Positions 19,346 through 27,876 of a stretch of DNA of 64,000 bases are shown in pieces. Within the stretch, counting starts at the first letter, position 1. Each line of letters opens with the position of its first letter. The notes under the pieces are model-generated. The model was not told the DNA's origin and made no database searches. It saw only the letters and a program-made list of their open reading frames with translations. The position numbers and the translations under genes are program-made. This DNA is from Shimia sp. R9_2 (GTDB taxonomy: Bacteria > Pseudomonadota > Alphaproteobacteria > Rhodobacterales > Rhodobacteraceae): the NCBI RefSeq assembly GCF_017743735.1, contig NZ_JAGHRO010000003.1, forward strand, positions 248,001 through 312,000. Direction: 5' to 3'.

Positions 19346-19421
19346 GGGCCTGTAGCTCAACGGTTAGAGCAGAGCGCTCATAACGCTTTGGTTGCGGGTT
19401 CAAATCCTGCCGGGCCTACCA
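19346..19421 (+). tRNA. tRNA with CAU anticodon, probable tRNA-Ile2
   Basis: 76 nt with encoded CCA (19419-19421). Acceptor GGGCCTG pairs with CGGGCCT (one G-U and one U-G pair); anticodon loop CTCATAA has CAU at 19379-19381; T arm GCGGG-TTCAAAT-CCTGC. The body (GGTTAGAGCAG, the TTGGT variable segment, TTCAAATCC) resembles bacterial tRNA-Ile2, whose C34 is changed to lysidine by TilS so that it reads AUA. An elongator tRNA-Met is the alternative. It is not an initiator, since the anticodon stem lacks the three G-C pairs. Confidence 0.9.
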
Positions 19422-19511
19422 AACACCGCCAGTCTTTCCCAAGCATCTAAAAAAGAAAACCTCTGCCAAAGGCGAAATGCCTTTGACGTGAGGATGTTGG
19501 CTGCCGCGCCT

Positions 19512-20018
19512 TTAGCGTGCGCGGCGATCCAGAGTGTTGTTTGCTGCGGCCACGCGAATGGTGCGTACACCTGCCATCTGCTGATCCGTCAGCACCACCG
19601 CGGTGGTGATCTCACGTGTCAGATCCGAGCCGCCGAGGATCGGGTTTGCGGGCGGGATCGCCAGAAAATCAAGCGTCAGCACGCCGCCGTCGACACCGCC
19701 GTCGCGTGCAATCAGGCGGGCATCATGGGTGCCGTGCACAGAGGAGACGCCAACCGCCATAACAAGCTGGCCTTCGGTCACGCGATGTACCTCAACATTG
19801 GAGACCTGCGTTACCGGCTGCCCGACGTAGGCGACAATCTCGTCGCGGGCAAAGATCGAGCGGCCGCCTTCTTCCTCCTCATCGGGAATCAGCGGGTTGC
19901 CTTCCACGACTTGGTTGCTTTTGCCGCTGCCATCAAACCAGTTGACCGGGTTGAGGCGGGATTGGCAGGCGGTCAAAGCCAAGGTGGAGGTCAGCAAAAT
20001 CAGGACTGGAGTGCGCAT
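19512..20018 (-). CDS. Putative lipoprotein of unknown function
   Basis: 168 aa. The signal MRTPVLILLTSTLALTAC ends in a lipobox (LTAC, lipidated Cys18). An acidic stretch (IPDEEEEGG, about residues 44-52) precedes a compact domain without recognised motifs. I do not recognise a family. A similar lipoprotein next to sufE would be a useful context signal, but the two genes diverge here with 128 bp between. Confidence 0.7.
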   Translation of the reverse strand: MRTPVLILLTSTLALTACQSRLNPVNWFDGSGKSNQVVEGNPLIPDEEEEGGRSIFARDEIVAYVGQPVTQVSNVEVHRVTEGQLVMAVGVSSVHGTHDARLIARDGGVDGGVLTLDFLAIPPANPILGGSDLTREITTAVVLTDQQMAGVRTIRVAAANNTLDRRAR

Positions 20019-20146
20019 CGATAAGCCTCATTCTTTGACACCATGGGTTATCCTATTCGTATTGGCTTGAAAAGCATGGATAGCGGGGCTGGACCTTTTG
20101 TGACTGTCCACTTAGGTGAAAGACAGACAGAAGGAGAGCCGACCCT

Positions 20147-20557
20147 ATGGCTGCGCAAGCGTTTGAAGACATTGTCGAAGACTTCGAGTTCATCGAGGAT
20201 TGGGAAGACCGCTATCGCTATGTGATCGAGCAGGGCAAGGATATGGCCCCGCTGGATGAAGCGCTGCGCGTGCCAGCGACCAAGGTGGATGGCTGCGCCA
20301 GTCAGGTTTGGCTTCACCCCAAGATCGAAGACGGTGTTTTCAGCTTTGAGGGCGCAAGCGACGCGATGATCGTGAGCGGTCTGATTGCGGTGTTGCGCAA
20401 ACTCTACAACGGGCTGTCGCTGGCTGAGGTCTTGGCGGTGGATGCCCGCGCAGAAATGGAGCGGCTGGGGCTGAATGAGCATCTGTCTTCGCAACGTTCC
20501 AACGGATTGCGCGCGATGATTGAGCGTATCCGACTTGTGGCCGGTGAAGCAGCCTGA
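20147..20557 (+). CDS. sufE: Cysteine desulfuration protein SufE
   Basis: 136 aa. SufE accepts persulfide sulfur from the desulfurase SufS and passes it to the Fe-S scaffold. It starts MAAQAFEDIVEDFEFIEDWEDRY; the sulfur-accepting Cys is Cys50 in KVDGCASQVW, matching the E. coli Cys51 position. Ribosome site AGAAGGAGAG precedes ATG 20147. No other suf gene is in the window. Confidence 0.96.
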   Translation: MAAQAFEDIVEDFEFIEDWEDRYRYVIEQGKDMAPLDEALRVPATKVDGCASQVWLHPKIEDGVFSFEGASDAMIVSGLIAVLRKLYNGLSLAEVLAVDARAEMERLGLNEHLSSQRSNGLRAMIERIRLVAGEAA

Positions 20558-20567
20558 TCCTTTGAAC

Positions 20568-20584
20568 GCGCCCCAAAAGGGCGC
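20568..20584 (+). terminator. Hairpin after sufE
   Basis: GCGCCC-CAAAA-GGGCGC starts 10 nt after the sufE stop. The T run comes only later (20601-20606), after the adjoining repeat, so termination is plausible but not classic. Confidence 0.5.
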
Positions 20585-20622
20585 TGCCTCCGGCGGGGAA
20601 TTTTTTGGCAAGAGGAAGCCTG
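20585..20622 (+). repeat. Intergenic repeat copy 1 (TGCCTCCGGCGGGGA type)
   Basis: TGCCTCCGGCGGGGA followed by an ATTTTTTGGCAAGAGGAAG tail. A second copy at 31845 shares the core and the T-rich/GA-rich tail pattern, and both sit directly 3' of a plus-strand gene. Confidence 0.6.
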
Positions 20623-20626
20623 CGGG

Positions 20627-20860
20627 CTAAAGCGCGGCGGACTGCGCTTTGCTGCGATAGTGGTTGAGAATGTAGAGGCGGATGGCTGTGGCAAGGCCCG
20701 CCTCCAGATCGCGATCTGCATCAATTTGCGCCGCTAATTCGTTGATTGGAATTGATTTTTCCTCCGAGATTTCTCGGAAGGCGCGCCAGAAATCTTCTTC
20801 TAGAGAGACGCTCGTGCGGTGGCCGCGCAGGGTCAGCGAGCGTTTTTGAGGGCGGCTCAT
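20627..20860 (-). CDS. Ribbon-helix-helix domain protein
   Basis: 77 aa. KRSLTLRGHRTSVSLEEDFW gives a short beta strand followed by helices (EEDFWRAFREISEEKS), the ribbon-helix-helix pattern of Arc/MetJ-like DNA-binding proteins; a helical C-terminus follows. The partner gene (DUF4169-like) overlaps its start by 4 nt. It may be a small transcriptional regulator. A toxin-antitoxin role is not supported, since the neighbour does not look like a toxin. Confidence 0.75.
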   Translation of the reverse strand: MSRPQKRSLTLRGHRTSVSLEEDFWRAFREISEEKSIPINELAAQIDADRDLEAGLATAIRLYILNHYRSKAQSAAL

Positions 20861-21042
20861 TCCGGATCTTTGCTGCGTTCTTTGCCGTCGAGATCCCGCT
20901 CGGACTTCTCCGCCTGTGCCTCTTCCAATTGTTTCTGCGCCTTGGTGCGTCCGAATTTTATAGCGTTCTCTTCTGCCAGCGCTTTTTGATCAGCGCGTGC
21001 GCGCGCTTTGCGGAATTTGTTCAGGTTGATAATCTCGGCCAT
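20857..21042 (-). CDS. DUF4169-like small basic protein
   Basis: 61 aa, starting MAEIINLNKFRKARARADQ, the pattern of the DUF4169 family in alphaproteobacteria. It is highly charged, with alternating Lys/Arg and Glu/Asp blocks that suggest one long helix. The function is unknown. The start is placed at ATG 21042, where family members begin. The stop overlaps the start of the ribbon-helix-helix gene, so the two are translated together. Confidence 0.75.
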   Translation of the reverse strand: MAEIINLNKFRKARARADQKALAEENAIKFGRTKAQKQLEEAQAEKSERDLDGKERSKDPE

Positions 21043-21118
21043 GAACCCAAGGTATCGCGGCGTGCCTGATTTGCATAGAGGCCTTTGCATTTGATCCGAA
21101 ACGCTTTTTGCACGCTTT

Positions 21119-21256
21119 TCAGAGGCCCATCACATCGAGAGACTTTGCGCAGGCCAAGCCGCCATCGGTGGCAAAGACCGGCGAAGAGGCGAGGGACAGG
21201 CCGCCAAGTACAAAGATGATCAGCAGAAAGAGTGGAGGAAGAAATTGACGTTTCAT
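21119..21256 (-). CDS. Small secreted or membrane peptide, 45 aa
   Basis: ATG 21256 opens a 45-codon frame starting MKRQFLPPLFLLIIFVLGGL: a basic N-terminus, a hydrophobic core and a likely signal-peptidase site near SPVFATDG. The mature part would be only about 17 residues with one Cys. It sits 76 nt upstream of the DUF4169-like gene on the same strand. No family is recognised. Confidence 0.45.
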   Translation of the reverse strand: MKRQFLPPLFLLIIFVLGGLSLASSPVFATDGGLACAKSLDVMGL

Positions 21257-21338
21257 AGGACGCTCGTTGGTCAGGATATAGAGCTGATACGGGCGCGGCG
21301 TTGAATTCCGTCGCTGGTATTTGACATTTCCAAAAGAA

Positions 21339-21363
21339 AAGGCGGCCCGAAATGGACCGCCTT
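21339..21363 (-). terminator. fumC terminator
   Basis: AAGGCGGCCC-GAAAT-GGACCGCCTT (one mismatch), followed on the minus strand by TTCTTTTGG. It lies 21 nt beyond the fumC stop. Confidence 0.8.
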
Positions 21364-21384
21364 GATGTTGTTATGTCTGAGTGA

Positions 21385-22779
<1,395 letters not shown>

Positions 22780-22840
22780 CGTGACCTCCGGTAAAATATG
22801 TCAGGAGTGTCATAGCGGAATGGGGCCAAAGTGCAATACA

Positions 22841-22858
22841 GTATACCGTGGGATACCG
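22841..22858. promoter_or_regulatory. Direct repeat upstream of fumC (candidate operator)
   Basis: GTATACCG and GGATACCG are spaced exactly 10 bp apart, one helical turn, 60-80 bp upstream of the fumC start. The arrangement suits a dimeric regulator binding one DNA face. The protein is unknown. Confidence 0.35.
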
Positions 22859-22931
22859 CTAACGCAGCTGTCAAACTTCAAGCAAACTGGTGCAAATTGG
22901 CGAAGCCCGCGACGATTGGCGCGGTGAGCCC

Positions 22932-23402
22932 TTACTTGCGGAAGCTGTCCAGTGAGACAACTTCGGCGTCTTTGCGGGGCTCTTCGACAATCTCTTCGAG
23001 GTTGATTTCCTCGGGCAGCTCGTCGAGCTCTTCATCTTCCAGCTCGTCTTCCTGCGTTTCAAAGCGCAGGCCAAATTCGACGGACGGGTCCACGAAGGTC
23101 TTGATGGCGTTGTAAGGAATATACAGAGGCTCAGGTGAGTCGCCGAAGTTCAGCGTGACCGCAAAGCCTTCGTCAGAGACTGTGAGATTGTCATACCAAT
23201 GCTGCATCACCACGGTCATTTCGCCGGGGTAGCGATCTGCCAGCCATTCGGCGATCTCCACATCCGGGTGCTGTGTGTCAAAGGTGATGAAGAAGTGGTG
23301 CTCGCCCGGAAGTCCATTGGATTGCACGTCGGTCAGAACCGTCTGGATCAGACTGCGCATCGCGCGGTGCATAAGGTTTCCGTAGTCGATGGTTCCGGAC
23401 AT
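22932..23402 (-). CDS. sspB: SspB family ClpXP adaptor
   Basis: 156 aa. The alphaproteobacterial SspB delivers ssrA-tagged proteins to ClpXP. It starts MSGTIDYGNLMHRAMRSLIQ; the central fold (HHFFITFDTQHPDVEIAEWL, then VTLNFGDSPEPLYIPYNAI) matches the family, and a long acidic linker (DELEDEELDELPEEINLEE) leads to a short C-terminal ClpX-binding tail (VVSLDSFRK). The tmRNA that supplies its substrates' tags is encoded 2 kb away. Confidence 0.9.
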   Translation of the reverse strand: MSGTIDYGNLMHRAMRSLIQTVLTDVQSNGLPGEHHFFITFDTQHPDVEIAEWLADRYPGEMTVVMQHWYDNLTVSDEGFAVTLNFGDSPEPLYIPYNAIKTFVDPSVEFGLRFETQEDELEDEELDELPEEINLEEIVEEPRKDAEVVSLDSFRK

Positions 23403-23481
23403 GGGCTAGCTCCGATGGTCTACAATTCCGACAATAGCTCATTGAGCGGGAAACGAAAGATGATGCATGTCAAAAAGTGCA

Positions 23482-24738
23482 TCATATCCAACCCAAAGCT
23501 GTCGCGCTTGCGGCGCTGATAAACAGTGTTGTGAGGAGTGGCAACCGAAGGGTGAGCAGAGCGACGCCCGCGAGGACACAAAGGAGCGCGGCTTGCAGGT
23601 CAAAACTGGTTAGAACGGGCAGGGGGCCAAAGCCGGTTTGCACGGTTTCTCCAAACAGCAGATTGAGCGTGAACCACAGGCTCAAATTGAGGATCACGCC
23701 AAGAACCGCTGCCGAGATCAGGCTGAGGGCGTGGCTGAGGCGCGGCTCGGATAGGATGCGCGCAACATGCGGGGCACCTGCGAATATCCAAAGAAAACAA
23801 GGGATAAAGGTGCACCAGAGCGCTGTCAGCCCTGCGGTGAAGGCGAGCCATGGTCCGCCCTGCAAAGCGCCGGAAAGGGTTGCGACAAATTGGGTGACAA
23901 GAATCAGCGGGCCGGGAGTGGTTTCGGCAAGGCCGAGCGCATCCATCATCTGATCGGTCGACAGCCAGCCGAAGTCTTGCACCACGGTCTGCACCATGTA
24001 AGCGAGCAAGGCATAGGCGCCGCCAAAGCTGACGACCGCCAGTTTTGAAAAGAACAGCGCGACGTCTTTTAAGAAGCCTCCCTGCATCCACAGAAAGAGT
24101 GCGGGAGCGGCCCAAAGGCTGCCCCAGACCAGAATGGCCTTGAGCGACGTTGTGATGGGCTTGCCGCTGGATGGTGTCGGGCTTGCCGCGACATGTGTGC
24201 TGTCTTTGGACGGGATCAGAAAGCCGATTGCCGCAGCGATGAGAATGACCGCCGGAAAAGGAAGGAGAGCTGAGAAAAGTGCCAGAAAGCTTGCCAGAGC
24301 AACGGCGGTGTTTAGCTTGTTTGTCAGCACCTTGCGTGACAAACCTAACAGCGCTTGCAGAATGATCGCAACCACGGCGGCTTTGACACCCACAAAGGCG
24401 GCAGCGACCAGGGGCAAGTTGCCATAAGCGGCGTAGCCGGCTGCAAGGCAGAAGATAAGCGCCGCACCGGGCAGGACAAACAGACTGCCGGCGATGAGGC
24501 CGCCAAGAGCGCCGCGCAGTTTCCAGCCACAGAAAGTAGCGAGCTGCATGGCCTCGGGGCCGGGCAAAAGCATACAGAAGGAGAGCGCGCCAAGGAACTC
24601 GCGTTCCTCAAGCCAGGGGCGGCGCTCAACCAGTTCCTGATGCATCAAGCTGATTTGCGCCGCCGGACCACCAAAGGACAGCAGACCTATGCGTCCAAAA
24701 ACGCGATAAAGATCGGAAAGAAGCGGCGTCTGTGACAT
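23482..24738 (-). CDS. chrA: Chromate efflux transporter ChrA
   Basis: 418 aa, two homologous CHR halves: half 1 has RIGLLSFGGPAAQISLMH (residues about 14-31), half 2 has SKLAVVSFGGAYALLAYM (about 220-237). Around ten to twelve TM helices are predicted. CHR proteins export chromate in antiport, though many genomic homologues are untested and could carry other oxyanions. The ATG at 24738 is chosen over an upstream in-frame ATG because homologues begin shortly before LLSDLYRVFG. Confidence 0.9.
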   Translation of the reverse strand: MSQTPLLSDLYRVFGRIGLLSFGGPAAQISLMHQELVERRPWLEEREFLGALSFCMLLPGPEAMQLATFCGWKLRGALGGLIAGSLFVLPGAALIFCLAAGYAAYGNLPLVAAAFVGVKAAVVAIILQALLGLSRKVLTNKLNTAVALASFLALFSALLPFPAVILIAAAIGFLIPSKDSTHVAASPTPSSGKPITTSLKAILVWGSLWAAPALFLWMQGGFLKDVALFFSKLAVVSFGGAYALLAYMVQTVVQDFGWLSTDQMMDALGLAETTPGPLILVTQFVATLSGALQGGPWLAFTAGLTALWCTFIPCFLWIFAGAPHVARILSEPRLSHALSLISAAVLGVILNLSLWFTLNLLFGETVQTGFGPLPVLTSFDLQAALLCVLAGVALLTLRLPLLTTLFISAASATALGWI

Positions 24739-24789
24739 GCGCTCATGGCTAGCGACGCGGGTCACAGATGCAAGAGATTCGTTTCAGTC

Positions 24790-25221
24790 TTAGGCGACCT
24801 TTTGTCCGGTCAGGCAGAGTGCGATGGTTTGCTCTGGCAGAAGGCCGAGCTGCTGGAAAAATCCAACCATATCAAAGTTGTTATAGGCTTCGACCATAAC
24901 TTCGCCTTCAAAGCGGACGAAAAGCTGGCCAAAGCCTTTGATGCGGTCCCCGCCGGTCGGGTTGGCGATGCTCATGGTCCAGAGTGCTGCGGCCCAATCG
25001 CCATCGTCCATCACCTTGTCCACGGTCACGATCGGATCTTCGACCAGCGCCAGATACATGGTCGCCATTTCCCGGAAGTCGTCAGGGCCGACGCCAAAGC
25101 CGGGAAGAACCCCTTCGGCGGTGCTGTCCGGACGGAACATCTCGTCGATGGCGTCCATATCTTGTTCGACCCAAACCCGACGAAACCAGTCCTTGATGAT
25201 TTGCTGCTTGTCCACAGTCAT
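24790..25221 (-). CDS. SnoaL-like (NTF2 fold) protein
   Basis: 143 aa, cytosolic, no signal peptide. The opening MTVDKQQIIKDWFRRVWVEQDMDAIDEMF and the phrase VMDDGDWAAALWTMSIANP fit the SnoaL-like polyketide-cyclase/NTF2 domain. No catalytic function can be assigned. It lies upstream of chrA on the same strand with a 51-nt gap and may be cotranscribed. Confidence 0.8.
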   Translation of the reverse strand: MTVDKQQIIKDWFRRVWVEQDMDAIDEMFRPDSTAEGVLPGFGVGPDDFREMATMYLALVEDPIVTVDKVMDDGDWAAALWTMSIANPTGGDRIKGFGQLFVRFEGEVMVEAYNNFDMVGFFQQLGLLPEQTIALCLTGQKVA

Positions 25222-25439
25222 TGTTTCGTACCCTACTTTGTTATCCCCACGAACACGCTAGGTATTAAAGAGTAAGTGAAAGGTTAAAAAATTAGATCAA
25301 AAGGTGGCGAAAATGTGTTTTTTGCACCTGACACCGCCTTTGAAGATCTAAGTTCTTAGTAGCCACTCGCCAAGGTTGAGCCATTAACCAATTTCACGTT
25401 GGATTCCAAAGCTCTCGTCAGGTTTGTGGGTAGTGTCTT

Positions 25440-25772
25440 AACCTAAATTAGGTGCAGGTTTCTGTTGCCAGGTACCTGCGAACCCCGCCTGAAGCTGCAA
25501 GCGTCAGGGCTTAAAGTTCGGTGTTAGGCACTGCTTACGCAGCGACTGCTACCGGTGCACGATTGTCATTTGCAATTGTACGATTTTCGCCGATAACGGT
25601 GGCAGACAGCCGAGACAAAGCTAACTTCTTTAGACGTCCGTCGATCCTATTTCGTCCCCATGATCCCCAAATGAAGGATGTTTGGTGGAGACGCCGGGTA
25701 CCGCCCCCGGGTCCGATCCGTTTATTACAAGCGCGTTTATGTCCATAGTCCCCGAGGAGACACCCTTTAGAT
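25440..25772 (-). ncRNA. ssrA: Circularly permuted two-piece tmRNA
   Basis: Read on the minus strand, an acceptor piece (about 25772-25683) ends CCGGG-GGCGGTA-CCCGG-CGTCTCC-ACCA, with CCA at 25683. After a 23-nt spacer, a coding piece begins at 25659 with GGGGACGAAATAGGATCGAC. GGGGACG pairs with CGTCTCC to rebuild the alanine-type acceptor stem. The coding piece carries a tag frame ending at TAA 25535-25537, read as ANDNRAPVAVAA (25538-25573). The order acceptor-then-coding is the permuted arrangement known in alphaproteobacteria. The 3' end of the coding piece and the 5' end of the acceptor piece are approximate. The flank 25222-25439 holds no gene. Confidence 0.93.
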
Positions 25773-25919
25773 AGTCCGGAGCCGTTGCGTGTGCAAGCGG
25801 GTGTTAACGAGTTTTTTCTGCGTCGGTATTGCGTCTGTATTGCGGCTGTATCGCGGCGGTGCGAATTTCGGTCGGCTGAATTGTGTTAATCGACCGTACG
25901 TTGCGCCGCCGCTGGCAAG

Positions 25920-26567
25920 TTAAGCGGCGTAGGACGCATCCCAGAAGGCGCGCTCCAGTTTGGCGGCGCGCAGAAACAGCGCCTCCACTTCTGCTTTGGC
26001 CTCATCAGACAGCGTTGCCCAAACCGCATCCAACTGGCCGCGCAGATAGTCCACCACGCCTTCGAAGCCTTCGCCCGCGTGCAGGGTGATCCACTCGGCA
26101 AAATAAAACGGCAGATCCTCTTTGGGCGGGTTCACCGGGGTGGCCCAGCTGAGGTAGACCCATTCAGCGACCACGAGCACCGCCAGCATCAGCTCATAGC
26201 GGCCCGATGCCGCGGCCTCTGCCATCAGCGCGATGAAACCTTCGGTGGGGGCAGCAGGCGGCGGGGTCTGGGCGGCTTCGTCCATGCCCAGCGCCTCAAA
26301 GGAGCGCAGGAAGTAGGTGTTTTCCGGACCTGTGACCAAAGCCAGAAACTGCGCCGCTGGAACAGAATCAGCGAGTGACGGCGCATGGGCAATGGCGCTG
26401 GCTAAGAGCCGCACAAAGCCGTCGATGAACTGGTAGTCCTGCGCCAGATACCAGCGCATCTTGTCCAGATCCAATGTGCCCTCTGCAAGCTCTGCGCAAA
26501 ACGGGTGGGTTGTGGCGGCGATCCAGTCTTCTCCGGCAAGCTCTCGCAGATGATCAGTGGGGCGCAT
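25920..26567 (-). CDS. TenA-family protein (variant without the catalytic Cys)
   Basis: 215 aa, all-helical TenA/thiaminase-2 fold: THPFCAELAEGTLDLDKMRWYLAQDYQF and a C-terminal EWITLHAGEGFEGVVDYL. Classical TenA uses a Cys in a PCYWIY-like motif to hydrolyse aminopyrimidines in thiamine salvage; here the aligned stretch is VVAEWVYLSWA with no Cys, as in the TenA_E subgroup. The function may still be thiamine salvage by another mechanism. No thiamine riboswitch or thi gene is near. Confidence 0.85.
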   Translation of the reverse strand: MRPTDHLRELAGEDWIAATTHPFCAELAEGTLDLDKMRWYLAQDYQFIDGFVRLLASAIAHAPSLADSVPAAQFLALVTGPENTYFLRSFEALGMDEAAQTPPPAAPTEGFIALMAEAAASGRYELMLAVLVVAEWVYLSWATPVNPPKEDLPFYFAEWITLHAGEGFEGVVDYLRGQLDAVWATLSDEAKAEVEALFLRAAKLERAFWDASYAA

Positions 26568-26645
26568 GGGGGTCTCCTGTCCGTCGGGCGTTTTGCCCCG
26601 TTTTGGCGGAGAAAAGCGTTTGACGCGGCAAACCGCAAGCAGGTT

Positions 26646-27278
26646 TTAGCGGCGACGGCGCGGGCGGCATACCCGAACGTCCCAAAGCACCCAGAGGGTG
26701 ATGGCAAGTACGGCTATGCAGGTGAGCCATTTTGAAACCGTGCCCATGGTGCCCTCGATCAGAAGCGCATGCACCACGGTGGAGATCACGATGATCAGGG
26801 CCAGCGTGTTGTGCAGGATCGACCAATGCAGAAACCGCAGCGGCAGGCGCTGGCGCAGCGTGACCAACAGCGCGGTGACGATCAGCCCATAAAAGGCAAT
26901 CGCGCCATAGAGCGAAAATGGCGTAGGCGCGACCAGCAGGAGCGCATCCAAAGCATCCGGCGGGCTGGTCAGATAGAGCCCTCCAATGTGCACGGCCACG
27001 GCGATCAGGATCAGGCTGCCCGTGGCGCGGTGCCAGAGGCGGGCGCTGCGCGGGCGCAGTCCGGGTAGCTGGTTGGCCGCCAGCAAAGGTTGCACAAAAA
27101 ACAGCAGCAGCGCGATGATGCCCGCAAACCCGGCCAGGATATAGGCGAGGTTGCGATAGGCGAGATAGGGGCTTTGGGAGGCTATGATCAACGGCAACAG
27201 CAAGGCCATGCCAAGCGCACTCCAGATGAGCGCGGCCTTGCTAGGCGTGGCTATGGGCTTCTCTGTCACTTCTGCCAT
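26646..27278 (-). CDS. Ferric-reductase-like transmembrane protein
   Basis: 210 aa. About six TM helices, with His residues in the helices (LRPRSARLWHRATGSLILIAVAVHIGG, LHWSILHNTLALIIVISTVVHALL) placed like the paired haem ligands of ferric-reductase or cytochrome-b domains. No FAD/NADPH domain follows, so it is a membrane-only version. The stop of the upstream exported dioxygenase-like gene sits 1 nt before its start, so they form one transcription unit. Start ATG 27278 (MAEVTEKP). Confidence 0.8.
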   Translation of the reverse strand: MAEVTEKPIATPSKAALIWSALGMALLLPLIIASQSPYLAYRNLAYILAGFAGIIALLLFFVQPLLAANQLPGLRPRSARLWHRATGSLILIAVAVHIGGLYLTSPPDALDALLLVAPTPFSLYGAIAFYGLIVTALLVTLRQRLPLRFLHWSILHNTLALIIVISTVVHALLIEGTMGTVSKWLTCIAVLAITLWVLWDVRVCRPRRRR

Positions 27279-27279
27279 G

Positions 27280-27765
27280 CTAGGCGGGCTGCAGCACAAA
27301 ATCGACGGTGAGCGAGGTGTCTTGCGCGCTTGGCATCACCGGGCGCAGGAAGAGTGTTTTATACGCACTGTCGTCATAAGCGAGATGGGCATGCGGCTCT
27401 CCGAAGTTTGGCACGATCTGCTCCATCTCCAGACTGTAGCTGCCGTCCGCGCGGGTCAGTACCGAGCCGTGATTGCGCGGCTCACGTTCTCCGCCAAGCG
27501 TGGTTGCGGCCCAGATCTGGATGCGGGTGTTGGCAACCGGTGCGCCGTTGCCAGCGCGCAGAACGGTGCCGGAGACAATGAAACCTGAGCCGAGACGATC
27601 GACCAGCGGCGCATTGGGGCGATAGTTGTTTGAGCCGCCGCGCATGGTTTGGGTGGGTCTTAGACCTGCGGCCTGCGCGGGGGACACAAGGCCTACCGCC
27701 AGTGCTGTGCCAGCAAGACCCGCCCCGATGAGAAAGCGGCGGCGGTTGTAGTAGGGGGTATTCAT
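27280..27765 (-). CDS. Tat-exported intradiol-dioxygenase-like protein
   Basis: 161 aa. Twin-arginine signal YNRRRFLIGAGLAGTALAV (residues about 6-24), then a beta-sandwich opening with FIVSGTVLRAGNGAPVANTRIQIWAA, as in intradiol ring-cleavage dioxygenases. Those enzymes bind Fe(III) with two Tyr and two His; here the visible candidates are a single PHAHLAYDD His pair and scattered Tyr, so catalysis is uncertain. Start ATG 27765 has GGAGCCTCC upstream. It is coupled to the haem membrane protein. Confidence 0.75.
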   Translation of the reverse strand: MNTPYYNRRRFLIGAGLAGTALAVGLVSPAQAAGLRPTQTMRGGSNNYRPNAPLVDRLGSGFIVSGTVLRAGNGAPVANTRIQIWAATTLGGEREPRNHGSVLTRADGSYSLEMEQIVPNFGEPHAHLAYDDSAYKTLFLRPVMPSAQDTSLTVDFVLQPA

Positions 27766-27876
27766 GAGGAGGCTCCTTTCTCGAAAAGAACAGGTGCGGT
27801 CCTCAAAAGTGTGCCACAGCCCTGCAAGGAGAGTGCACACAAATTCGTGAGCTGCCTTGGAAAGGCAGGAGATGGC

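Noticed and set aside
20627-21042. Possible toxin-antitoxin pair (ribbon-helix-helix plus small basic protein)
   Set aside because: The partner matches DUF4169, a helical charged protein with no toxin-like features, and gene order and size do not match known systems.
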